This document shows positions 36,317 through 47,171 of a DNA stretch of 64,000 bases, in pieces. This DNA is from Chlamydoabsidia padenii (Eukaryota > Mucoromycota > Mucoromycetes > Mucorales > Cunninghamellaceae): the NCBI GenBank assembly GCA_025330725.1, contig JAIWND010000006.1, positions 1,054,001 to 1,118,000 of the forward strand, given 5' to 3'. The number at the start of each line of letters is the position of its first letter. Position 1 is the first letter of the stretch. The translations under genes were made by a program, and so were the position numbers. The notes below the pieces were generated by a model that saw only the letters and a list, made by a program, of their open reading frames with translations, was not told the origin of the DNA and made no database searches.

Positions 36317-38343
36317 TTAGTCAGAGGTTCGCCTTTGCTTGGTTGATTCAAGTACTTCGTTTGACCGCCAGGTAGATCCAGTCAATTTTCTTTTTCCTGT
36401 TGCACTGATCAGTTGAGCATCCTTGAGTTTCTGAGCCACCATAACAGCAAGATTTTTCACTTGGAGAAAGCACCGGAAGACCACAGGAAACGCAACCAAG
36501 CCAGATTGTTGGGATATCATATCACAGCTGTCAAGTTGCACCATACGATAGATTGAGCCTTTCATATCCATGGTAAAAGTTTTCACAGAATACCCTGTAA
36601 GAAATGTAAGTAAGATTTTTTTTAAAAGAAAAAAAAGAAAAAAGCAATTTACCTTCAACCAGAATACCAAATACGGCAGCGTCTTCAACCTTGATGATGT
36701 CCAGCATCTTGTTCAGCATACCCCGCATTTCCAATCCAAGCTTGACAAAGTCAAAATGATCAGAAGAAGTTCCTTGTTTGCTTGGTGGCTTTACTTCGCA
36801 GGTCGTGATATCAATCTTCGTATGCCAAGGGCGAATGTAATTCATCCAATCGGGCTTCATAGTTTTTGATGATTCGAGAGAGGAGTTGGCCCTATATAAA
36901 GTTAAACAAAATAAAAGAGGATGAGTATTATTATTATTATTCCAAAGGAGTATATACGGCGGCACTTACCATGACTGGTAAAAGATATCATCTACCGAGA
37001 ATAAATCTTCCAAAAGCGAGTCAAAATACAAGTGGACATAGGTGTCTTCGATCATGTAGCTCTCCCTTTTCCTGACCACACGTGGAGCCCTATTAATATG
37101 CAAATAAAGTTAGTGATGCTATTACCATTGTTCCTTCTTCTATCCTTTCATAACTTACAAATTGTAGAGTATATTTGCCGCCAAAATATCTGTCTGGTCA
37201 CCCTTTGCATTAGCCTTCGTCAGAATGTCAAAACACTTTTGCTTCATAGTGTTGTAGTTGTCGTTTGTTCTCTAAATAGAAAGGCGTAAATAAGATTTAG
37301 CAGAAAGTCAAAGTTTATATATGATTTCCTTACTGTTAGCGAGAGGCACCATAGAGTAAGGTCAGTAGAGTCAGTAGGAATGCCACCTTTTAATGAATTC
37401 AAGTCCGCCATTATTTCGTCGTGATGACCGAGGTACATAGTAATAGATTCATTTTCCTTGATCATAAAGGGGAAGATATGATGGATAGCTCTAACAATAC
37501 AAAAAGAAGCAAGTAAGTACAGCATTGTTGTGTGTTTTTAACTTACAAAAGACGCATATCGCTGATATTTCCTTGTTTTTCTGCTAGGTGACTGGATGCT
37601 TCGTAAAACCCCTTTAAATCCGTCATGATATCATTGTTGCCTATCATCCACTATACATAAAACACAGTGAATTAGTATGGGGATAATAAATAAATAAATA
37701 GAATGATAAAACTTACTGTTGAGTGATTTTCAGGCCAAGTTTCAATGTTGTGGTAGTAGTGGATCTTGGTACGGCGAGGGTGATATTCATCACTAAGGAA
37801 GGAGTTGTGTAGTTCGTTGGAGTCTTCATCATTGTCAGTGGTGTGTTCAGTACCAGCATTATCAGTAGCAACTTCTTCATTATCAGAGCCTTCATTACGA
37901 CAGGGAATAGGAGATAGATCACAAGCAAATGGTTCGGCTTGATTCTATTACAATCATAAAAGGAGATCAATTCAAAGTATGCTCACTATTTTTCTTGACT
38001 TACAATAACATTGACAGTGTTCTTGTCACCCACAAAAGAGTTGTTTACAACGTTGCCACTTGAAGGCAGACGAAAGTGGACCTTCAACGAATCCTATAGT
38101 AATAATGTAATAAAAAAAAACACGTTATTTGCTACCCTAATTCTATCATATCCGTGATTTTACTTGTAACTTCGCCAAGAATTGTTTGGCAGCTTCTGCT
38201 CTATTGGAGTTAGTAAGGCTATTCAGTTCAGTCACCAGCTTTACCAGCGGTATATCGTCAGTACCAACAATATTTTCTTCAGCCCACTTCATAGCATCAT
38301 CAACGTTCCAAAGATTAACATTGGTACGCGAAAAATAGGACAT
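36317..38343 (-). CDS. Nine-exon family protein with Glu-x-Lys block, unknown function (intact copy)
   Basis: I do not recognise a named family, although the C-terminal block resembles proteins I recall as abundant in Mucorales. Nine exons can be joined on the minus strand from MSYFSRTNVNLWNVDDAM to a stop at 36317. Visible segments: an N-terminal helical region; an acidic linker with HYYHNIETWPENHST; VVRKRESYMIEDTYVHLYF; DWMNYIRPWHTKIDITTCEV followed by KPPSKQ; then DFVKLGLEMRGMLNKML, GILVEG and MDMKGSIYRMVQLD. The D...CEVKPP arrangement is reminiscent of the D-(E/D)xK core of restriction-endonuclease-like folds, which is only a suggestion. Its duplicate (43368-44759) is decayed. A near-match of the recurrent promoter motif lies 95 bp upstream. 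Confidence 0.7.
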
Positions 38344-38351
38344 TGGAGATA

Positions 38352-38352
38352 G

Positions 38353-38382
<30 letters not shown>
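38352..38382. repeat. Poly-A run upstream of the family gene
   Basis: An almost pure A-run of about 30 bp (T-run on the coding strand) lies directly 5' of the start codon at 38343. Similar runs precede other genes in the window. Confidence 0.8.
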
Positions 38383-38383
<1 letters not shown>

Positions 38384-38437
38384 GGAAGAGAGGAGGAATT
38401 ATGTAAAAGTTAAAAATCTGAGTAAAAGGGTTTATTG

Positions 38438-38450
38438 TTCAAGTCCCGCC
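38438..38450 (+). promoter_or_regulatory. Motif variant TTCAAGTCCCGCC upstream of the family gene (copy 1)
   Basis: One mismatch, 95 bp upstream of the start at 38343. The corresponding site in copy 2 (44854-44865, TTCAAATCCTGC) lies at the same distance, although the DNA between motif and start has diverged. Confidence 0.5.
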
Positions 38451-38582
38451 GGCGCTTTGATTGCCAACATACAACTCACTATCCAAGACTTTTTTCGTTT
38501 ATCACAAAGTGACAAGTGTAAAATGTTATGTCGACATGATCATTTTTATTACATTCAGGTTAAAATAAGAATCATTCATATA

Positions 38583-39400
38583 CTATGGCTAGACTAGGAT
38601 AAGATGGAAGGGGGCGTGGTGATAAAAAGGGAGACAAAGCTACGTGTTTGTGTGGAGGGAGAGAGGGGAAGATAGATAAATAAAGCCGACAAAGACCAAA
38701 ATGGACCAATATCACCACTTTGTTTCATTGTTCGATTCATCCAATTCATTTCAATCCAATTCAAATCCAATCCAATGTTGATTGTTGATTTTTGACTGGC
38801 CATTTTGTTGCCTATTTGAACCCATTGTTGTTGATCATCACCTAATCCAGCATACATATGATTTAAGAAATAGGATTATCGATCTACCGTAGTCATCCAA
38901 GTTGCCTTTTGCCATTCATCATCATTTAGTTGTTGTTGCTATGAAGTGGTAGGGGTGGTGGTGGTTGTAATTGTTAGCTCAATCCATATGCCTTCATTCG
39001 AGACGTTGATGAGAAGCCTACCCATTCTCAGATTTGCCGAGATCGCCGAAATCAACTGTTTCCGTAATGATATGGTTACTGATCGAGTGTTGATGTGTGC
39101 CCAGTTTGCTCGCCCAATCTGATTTATTTGTCCAAAGGAAGGTATGTAATAGCTGTACGACGAGATATCATGATGTAGCATTGGTCATATAATCGGATGT
39201 CACTACCCTGCTGAAGATCGTTCATTGCTACATATAATCGTCGTCAAAGATGGATAAATTGTCCTATTTACTGCTACCTTGTTGCTGCTGCTACCAGTAT
39301 TTGTTGGTGTAAGGCCATTTTAATGCACCATTTGGTATAGCTGTCGATGTCCACCCTAAATCCATATATCATTCATTCAAAAGAAGGCCGTCCTTTTCCC
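38583..39400 (-). other. Possible small minus-strand gene, unresolved
   Basis: Several minus-strand frames have natural protein composition, for example NDLQQGSDIRLYDQCYIMIS, then INQIGRANWAHINTRSVTIS and RMGRLLINVSNEGIWIEL followed by Thr- and Gln-rich runs. A short upstream piece (MDLGWTSTAIPNGALKW) could be a first exon. I could not find splice sites joining them in phase, and no domain is recognised. It may be a gene, or a decayed one in the insert between the two duplication copies. Confidence 0.25.
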
Positions 39401-39468
39401 ACCCGCTAGTTTGTTACCAGTACACAGTTTAGGTACAAGTAGTTGGTACACCTTCGTTTCTATTTGCG

Positions 39469-39500
<32 letters not shown>

Positions 39501-39989
39501 TCAGTACCAGGGCCATCTTGATGAATGAGTTGATCCAAGAAGAAACAGTTACACTACCACCACCTTTATTTTCGTACCTATTACTTCTTTTGTTTCTTTA
39601 CCTTTGTTATATTGATCCAGTCCAAAGAGTTTCAATAGAGAGTCGGCCATCATCAGTTAAACGCCGCCCATTACCACAGAGACAGTTGCCAGTTGTGAAG
39701 AAGACCAGTGGGGGGAGGATCCTAGTTGAGGGTTCGTTCGTTATTAGAATTCGCACGATTGGTTGACTTGATTGAAACCAGCAGGGTTTCTAAACCATTG
39801 TCAGTGGTGCAGTAGTCATAACGTCGCATGTTGAAGAGTGATTAAGAGGGAGTGGAAAAAAAAAAAAAGGGAACTGGTAAATAAAGCAATTCAAATCCCG
39901 CAATTGGCGCTATCATAATGGGGTCACTCTATCTCTCTTTCTCTTACGTATTTTTTTTTTCCCTTCAATTCAACTTTTAAACACAATAT

Positions 39990-41230
39990 TCAAGTCTACT
40001 CCTGTCATTTATTGCTACTTTGAATAACTCTTTGCCTTTTGATCTCTACTTTGGTGCATGGATAAACCGTAAATCTCGTCATATTAGCTTTGACGCTCAT
40101 ATGTTTTTTGCAAATCACGCTGCCCTGCTGGTCCTCGGACTGGTTCGCCAAATGTTGTGGCCTATCTGCGCTTTCTATGTAATGTGGATTCCCCAGAGAA
40201 TATGGCTTGCGAACATTTTGATATTGGATTTACTGGTGCCTGGATAAACCATGGGTTCCGTCATAATTATATTAATGGTCAAATGTCTTTGCAAATCACG
40301 CTGCCCTGCTAGTTTTTGAACTAGTTCGCCAGATGTTGTGGCCTATCTGCGCTTTCTATGTAATGTAGATTCCCCAGAGAACATGGCTTGCGGACATTTT
40401 GATATGGGATTCATTGGGTTTGGTCATCTGAATGATTATGCTTTTGCATCTCTTCCCGAGTTTGTGGACATTATAGTCATTTTGCTCTGGCTGGACTAAA
40501 GGGCTATCCTGTCACTTTGATCATTGATCATTGGTCAAAGGGGGTTACATCTACAAGGTAAATGTGTCAAAATAAACTACATTGTCAAATGAAAGACTGA
40601 TTCTACTTTTTTTTTTCTAGTGCTTTAATCAAGTCTGCTTCTGCCATGTTATTGCTACTTTGAATAACTCTTTGCCTTTTGATCTCTACTTTGGTGCATG
40701 GATAAACCGTAAATCTCGTCATATTGGCTTTGACGCTCATATGTTTTTTGCAAATCACGCTGCCCTGCTGGTCCTCGGACTGGTTCGCCAGATGTTGTGG
40801 CCTATCTGCGCTTTCTATGTAATGTGGATTCCCCAGAGAATATGGCTTGCGAACATTTTGATATTGGATTTACTGGTACCTGGATAAACCATGGGTTCCG
40901 TCATAATTATATTAATGGTCAAATGTCTTTGCAAATCACGCTGCCCTGCTAGTTTTTGAACTGGTTCGCCAGATGTTGTGGCCTATCTGCGCTTTCTATA
41001 TAATGTAGATTCCCCAGAGAACATGGCTTGCGGACATTTTGATATGGAATTCATTGGGTTTGGTCATCTGGATAATCACAATAGATCCTGCTCTGACTGA
41101 AATAAAAGGCTATCCTGTCACTTTGGTCATTGATCATTGGTCAAAGGGGGTTACATCTACAAGGTAAATGTGTCAAAATAAACTACATTGTCAAAATGAA
41201 AGATTGATTCTACTGGTTTATTGTTTAGAT
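39990..41230. repeat. Two ~640-bp tandem units with nested ~181-bp repeats
   Basis: Two direct units, about 39990-40620 and 40628-41228, offset about 640 bp and nearly identical (the 75-codon frames at 40020 and 40660 differ at a single residue). Within each unit a segment starting GCAAATCACGCTGCCC recurs about 181 bp later (40110 and 40291; 40750 and 40931) with more divergence. Each unit ends in an intron-like GTAAATGTGTC...TAG sequence. In one frame the nested repeats read CKSRCPAxPRTGSP, but 181 is not a multiple of three, so the frame is not kept. An additional Cys-rich stretch (GRCQGPRCTKF) follows at about 41275-41310. I do not recognise an element family. Confidence 0.8.
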
Positions 41231-41379
41231 CTGTGTTGTGTCCACGGCGAAATAGATGGCAAGATTATAATCAAGGTCGTTGTCAAGGTCCTCGGTGTAC
41301 CAAGTTTACAATAAACATATTTGTATGTCCTTGGCGATCATCAAGGTAATGAAAACAAGGCGGCTTATGGATGATAGTG

Positions 41380-41671
41380 GTGCTTCTCTTCGTAATGCTT
41401 GTGGTTTATAGTAAGTCATCAATCAATCGACTATACTGGGGATCATTATTGACTTTTTTTTTTTTTTTTTTTTTTTTGTCTACCTGCTATTACAGAAACG
41501 AACATCAAGGACGACGAATACCAGATGATACATGATATTTATCCAGTCTCAGTCTCCTCATCACCTTCAACCCCTACATCGACATCTCCTTCTTCACCCA
41601 CTGGCCACACCATGCTACCTTACAACTTTTTACAACAACATCACCCACCTGCTTGTATGTATTCTGGATAA
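41380..41671 (+). pseudogene. 3' fragment of the GATA-factor gene
   Basis: Begins within finger 2 (matching GGTGCTTCTCTTTGTAATGC with a Cys-to-Arg change in the CNAC motif), keeps the following intron donor and acceptor region, has an expanded T-run, and then lacks about 225 bp of exon 4, resuming at ACGAACATCAAGGACGACG. It ends at the same TAA. It has no start, no first finger and no complete second finger, so it is a relic. Confidence 0.9.
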
Positions 41672-41846
41672 TGGTACCTCGATCTCTTGTCCCCCACCCC
41701 ACTTTTTGCTTTCCCATATAGAACATACACTCCTACTCTTTACTTGTCCTTTTTTAGTAGTCTATACATATATATTTATGAAAATGAATAACCCAATAAA
41801 AACAATTTTTACAATAACATGTTACAAAATAGTGTTTATTAATTAA

Positions 41847-42920
41847 TCAATCAACAAGGGATACAGGGGAATATGGAGATGTAGTATGTATAATATTAAT
41901 GGTAATACTATCGTCATGACCAAGGTCGCCATGACAAGGATCGACCAGTCGATCAGAGTAATGCCGATCCTAAACATACATGAAACACAAAATGTGAGTC
42001 ACTTGATTTCCTTTTTTTATATATGCTAATTACCTTTTCCTGAAGATCCATCACTTGTAGTTCCATCCTACTAAAATCCGATTCCAATTGACTGACCATG
42101 GCATCCTTCATTTGTAATTCGCGAGTCAAGACCTCGGCCACTTGATCTTTTTCCATTAGTAAGAGTTGTAGATCATTCTGGACGAGTTTCAAGTTAGCCA
42201 GATCTTGTAAAAGTCGACGATTTTCTTTCTTGAGAGAGGTATCAGGGCGAGTGGAATGGATGACAGGGCGGCAGATATGTTGAGCTTCAGGTCGTTGTTC
42301 TTCGGTTTCGGGAGGTAAGGTCAGGACAGAGAATCCTTGACTAAGAGGTTGGTTGGTATAACAACATGTCTTGTCACAATTGGTTTTTCCATCTATCTAA
42401 AAAACAAAAAAGTGAAGTCAGTATTGATGTGTATATCCCCCCCCCACACACACACACTTTTTTTTTCTTACCTGTCTATATAGTAAGTGGATCATTTGGA
42501 CTAGGTATTCATATTCAGGTCCAACGTTTTTCATTTGCCGAATTTGATCATCCCGCATTGAGCGTAATTCTTCCTATGAAAATCAACTTAGTCAATAGTG
42601 AAGGGTAGAAGGGAGCCCTACTTACCGTTTTTATAGCCATGTCGTCTTGTAAGAGACGATTACTTCGTTGTAACTGCACATTCATCCTTCGAAGTTCTTG
42701 TAATTCTTCTTTGAGTAACTGCGTCTGTTCATCCACCAATCGATCACAATCAAGTTTCAGAATACGGTTGGTACGAAGTAGTCTGACATTGGATAAGGTG
42801 AGTTGTTCAATGTCATATTCTAATTGTCGAAGTCGAGTATGGACGTCTGTATTTTGGACTTGGCGTCGTGGTGTGGGTGGTGTATCTTCAGTTAACTATA
42901 AGAATAGGATAATAATAAAA

Positions 42921-42964
<44 letters not shown>

Positions 42965-43014
42965 GTTTGAGGATATCAAGGACTTACTTCAAATGAAGAC
43001 GTTGAGTTTGGCAT
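41847..43014 (-). CDS. Coiled-coil protein, unknown function
   Basis: Exons on the minus strand: 43014-42988, 42895-42626, 42573-42472, 42396-42034, 41969-41847, all phase 0; 885 nt, 294 aa. Exon 2 and the middle of exon 4 form long heptad coiled coils (VRLLRTNRILKLDCDRLV, KEELQELRRMNVQLQRSN, LKKENRRLLQDLANLKLV). A Cys-rich patch CDKTCCYTN lies between. The tail is DRHYSDRLVDP...SPYSPVSLVD. No known family is recognised; microtubule or spindle-pole adaptors look like this, but that is guesswork. The ATG (MPNSTSSFE) is the only Met in exon 1, and a coding-like frame without ATG continues 5' of it, so an upstream exon is possible. Copy 1 keeps only the last exon. Confidence 0.72.
42923..42961. 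repeat. (GA)n microsatellite in intron 1
   Basis: About 19 GA repeats inside the first intron of the coiled-coil gene. Likely to vary in length between strains. Confidence 0.9.
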
Positions 43015-43367
43015 GGAATAGTTCAATAGATTATCAAGGGTATCCAATGTATTATGTGAGTTATTGGCGTTATCAAAAGATGGTAGTCGGGTCTTGTTTT
43101 TGGAGAGAAAAGGGGAAAAAAGAGGGGATGGTCAAAGCAAAAAAAAAAAAAAAATTGAGATTGCAAATAAGCGGGGTTTAAATATCGCCTGGTGAGCTAT
43201 GGTTTTTTGCACCACGGTGTATCTTATGGAGATGTCTATAATAAACAACTGTTTCAAACTATTTGGTATCGTCAAACGGCACACAAGAGATTGTTTATTT
43301 AAGTAAGATTATATAAAGGTAATAATACAACTATTATAATTATCCAGGGTAAGCTATATCATCCACT

Positions 43368-44759
43368 TCATTTCGACCGCCAGATACTTTGGTTGAGTTT
43401 TCTTTTGCCTGTTGCACTGACCAGTTGAGCGTCCTTGAGTTTGTGGGCCACCATACCAGCAAGATTTTTCACTTGGAGAAAGCACCGGAAGACCATAGAA
43501 AACGCACCCAAGCCAGATTGTTGAGATATCATATCACAGCTGTCAAGTTGCACCATACGATAGATTGAGCCCTTCATATCCATAGTAAAAGTTTTCACAG
43601 AATACTCTGTAAAAAATGTAAGTAATATCCAACATCTTGTTCAGCATACCTCGCATTCCCAGTCCAAGCTTGACAAAGTCAAAATGTTCAGAAGAAGAGG
43701 TCCCTTTTTCTTCGGTGGCTTTACTTCGCAGGTCATCATGTCGATCTTTATATGCCAAGGTCGTATGTAATTAGTCCAATCAGGTTTCATTGTCCTTATA
43801 AAAGTTTACATCATATCCTTCAGTAAGCTTTTGCATAATAAAATTCTCATTGGCGATTCAAGAGAAGAGTTTACCCTATATAAAGTTAAACAAAATATAA
43901 AGAAGGATGAATATTATTATTATTATTCCCAAAGGTGCATATGCGGCGGCACTTACCATGACTGGTAAAAGATATCATCTGTTGAGAACAGTTCCTCCAA
44001 CAGTGAATCGAGATGGATATCATTTGATCATGTAACTACCCCTCGCCCAAATCATTCGTGGAGCCCTATTAACATGCAAATAAAGTTGCCAATAATTCAC
44101 TATACATACAAAACAGTGAGTTAATAAGTTGATAATAAAAATATAAAAAAAATGATCAAACTTACTGTCGAGGGTTTGTCGGGCCACTTTTCAATATTAT
44201 GGTAGTAGTGAATATTGGTACGACGGGGATGATTTTCATCGCCAATGAAGGAGTTGTGTAGTCCATTGTCTTCATCGTCAGAGTCTTCACTGTCAGCGTC
44301 TTTGTTGCGGGAAGGAATGGGAGATAGATCGGACGCAAATGGTTCGGCTTCATTCTATGAAAATCATAAAAGGAGTTCAGTTTGAAGTATGTTCACTCCA
44401 TTCAGTTTTTCTTGACTTACGATAACAATGACAGTGTTCTGGTCACCTACAATGGAATTGTTTATAACATTGCCACTTGATGGTAGATGAGAATGGACCT
44501 TCAGCAAATCCTATAGTGATGTATGTATTCATAAAGCATGTTATTTACTGCCCTATTTTTATCATATCCGTGATTTTACCTGTAACTTCGCCAAGAATTG
44601 TTTGGCAGCTTCTGCTTTGTTGGAGTCCATAAGCCAATTAGCTTCAGATACCAGTTTTACCGGCGGCATGTTGTCAACGCCATCAGTATTTTCTTCAGCC
44701 CACTTCAAGGCATCATCGACGTTCCAAAGATTAGCACTGGTAAGATAAAAATAGGACAT
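43368..44759 (-). pseudogene. Decayed duplicate of the nine-exon family gene
   Basis: Exons 1-3 are present and similar to copy 1 (MSYFYLTSANLWNVDDALKW; NEAEPFASDLSPIPSRN; HYYHNIEKWPDKPST). Exons 4-6 are gone: the sequence jumps at about 44092 from the intron before exon 7 straight to the intron after exon 3. Exon 7 has lost its match and contains a stop (IKxYPSRF). The exon 8/9 junction has lost the segment corresponding to KVEDAAVFGILVEG, and the C-terminal stop region has diverged. The promoter motif remains as TTCAAATCCTG. Confidence 0.85.
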
Positions 44760-45839
44760 TGAAGTAAGTGATATAAAAGGTTATGTTTTTTTTATGATAG
44801 AACAAAGAAAAGAAGAGCGAAATACCCTCTCGCCCTATCATAAAATATAAAAATTCAAATCCTGCATCCTGACTGTTCAGGGTAGCTTGATTTTTTCGTC
44901 GAATAAGCGGATAATGAAATATCTCCTCCAAGAATTGACCGACAAGTTTATTCATATGATGTGAAAAAATATAACAGACTTATATAGGACAAGCAGAACA
45001 GGAATGTGGTCAACGATATCATTGGCCATCTCGCTCGCATTAATTAAATGACGCCTATAGGAAGCCACTCGGGCTAAAGTTTCATTCACTGACCACATTT
45101 CTGTTATCGTTTACGGATGAGTGCTTCCGAAAAATCAAAAAAGTTACACCCGACAGATGAAAGCGGAATTTCAAAAAAGGGGAAACGGGATGAAGGCAGT
45201 AAAAGTGGGTGTATGCTGATTGATCTTAGTTCTATATCACCGCCTTCTCTCCTTTTGGTCATTAGACATTAGCTTACTACACAAGGCATGATTTTTGTTT
45301 GTTTTACCTTTCATCAATACAAATACCAGGTCATGCAACTGACAACAAAACATTTTTTGAATGATGTCTTTTGACTTTATTTTATATATGGAAATACGTT
45401 TTTTAGTCTTATGTAATGTTGGCGGGTGAGTCTTTTTACTTTATACTGCAGATCATTATGATACCATCTCTTCTTCCTCCAGCTTGTTGACGTGAAATCC
45501 AATCACTCTTCTAATTCATTCACCGACATTCATGCCGGAGCGTAAATTTAATTGGGTGGGAGCTTTCCCTCATCTTTGAACGCTTTACTTTTCATTAGGG
45601 AAAAGAACAGTAAGACAATTTAGAATATATAAAGTTCAATGTAAACATCCATAGCTTTTGAATAATCTGTTTCGTTGAAAGGAATACATTTCCTTGAATC
45701 TAAAAAGACCATTAGAATGTGGTACCTTTTCAAAAAAGGTAAGCTATACATTTATTTTTAAATCCCGAACAAGTCAAATTCTTTTTTACCGAGAGCGCGG
45801 GAATCCTTTTATCTTCTCTTCTTCCCCCACACACACATT
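44760..45839. promoter_or_regulatory. Intergenic region upstream of the LTA4H-like gene
   Basis: About 1.1 kb with no coding evidence. Contains TTCAAATCCTG (44854-44864, 95 bp upstream of the decayed family gene) and TTTAAATCCCG (45757-45767, 73 bp before the LTA4H-like start). Confidence 0.45.
45757..45767 (+). promoter_or_regulatory. Motif variant TTTAAATCCCG upstream of the LTA4H-like gene
   Basis: One mismatch, ends 73 bp before the start codon. Confidence 0.5.
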
Positions 45840-47118
45840 ATGACGGATCCTAGTAGTTTATCAAACTTACAAGAACTGACTACCACGCACCTCCATCTGA
45901 ACTGGGATATCTCTTTTGAAAAGAAGCGCATTGATGGACATGTTGTTTTGGACCTCAAGACTTTGACTGATAATGTAAACAAAGTGGTGTTGGACACAAG
46001 CTATTTGGATATCAAGAAAGTGGTGTTAAACGATAACTCACTCCAGGCAAGTTATTTGGAAAAGACAAGTATTCCCTCTGATCTCACTAACATACTAATG
46101 ACTCTTTTATATATAGTTTGATATTGCAGAAAGACATCAAGCTTTAGGCTCGGCTTTGACGATTCAATTACCTTCGCCTCTTCGTATCAACACCAGCTTC
46201 CAACTCAAAATCGTATATACTACCACCGACAAATGTACAGCCGTACAATACTTGACACCAGAACAAACCTTGGGAAAGAAGCATCCTTATCTCTTCTCTC
46301 AATGTCAAGCGGTAAAGTAGAACAAAAAAAGTGAAAAGATGGGATGTGTATACTAATGCTTTCCTAGATCCATGCACGGTCCTTTATTCCCTGTCAAGAC
46401 TCACCTTCGATCAAATTGACTTATTCTGCCAGTGTAACTTCACCTCTTCGTGTGGTCATGTCAGCATTGGAACGAGGGGTGTCTACTGGTGGTCGTCCAG
46501 GGGTCTCCACTTATGCTTTCCATCAACCTACCACCATGCCTACTTATTTAATCGCTATTGCTTCTGGGAACTTGACAAGTCGTGACCTTGGTGAAAGGTC
46601 AAAAGTATGGTGTGAACCTGAAATGGTCCAAGCTGCTGCTAATGAATTCGAAGTAGGTATACATACATGTATATAAAAAGAACTAACCCTTTTGATCCAA
46701 CTTGTTTATTGGTCGCAGGATACTGAAAAATTCCTCTCTGTGGGCGAAAAGCTTTTGACTCCTTATGATTGGTCACGCTACGATCTCTTGATTCTTCCTC
46801 CATCCTTCCCTTATGGTGGCATGGAGGTAAACTGATGGGTTTGTTCCCTGTATCATTGCTAACAATTAAAAAATCCTTCTTGAACTATTTTATAGAATCC
46901 TTGTTTGACTTTTGTGACACCCACTTTGGTAGCAGGTAAAATCTCTCGTGGGCAGTTACATATAATTATTGGGTACTTAGTCTGATCTTTTATAGGTGAC
47001 AAATCCGGTGTCCATACTGTGATCCACGAAATCTGTCATAGTTGGATGGGAAACTTGGTGACAACTAAAGACTGGGTAAAACATCAGGTAAAAAGAGTAG
47101 GCATGACTCATGACAATT

Positions 47119-47171
<53 letters not shown>

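Larger units (their letters stand above)
35160..38343. repeat. Segmental duplication, copy 1
   Basis: Left copy of a direct segmental duplication. It holds the intact GATA-factor 3' end, only the last exon of the coiled-coil gene, and the intact nine-exon family gene. The matching order in copy 2 (41380-44759) is the same, with different parts lost. Long near-identical stretches exist, for example around 36000-36165 and 41805-41972. Confidence 0.9.
41380..44759. repeat. Segmental duplication, copy 2
   Basis: Right copy of the duplication starting inside GATA finger 2 and ending at the start codon of the family gene. It keeps the intact coiled-coil gene but only fragments of the GATA factor and of the family gene, the reverse of copy 1. 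Confidence 0.9.

Noticed and set aside
38437..38470. tRNA-like T-arm (GTTCAAGTCCCGCCGGCGC) near the family gene
   Set aside because: The 5' half of the T-stem does not pair, and there is no A-box or acceptor stem partner upstream. It is better seen as a variant of the promoter motif.
40020..40887. The two identical 75-codon frames in the tandem repeat as genes
   Set aside because: No domain is recognised, the frame is not kept across the 181-bp sub-repeats, and the identity is explained by recent DNA duplication.
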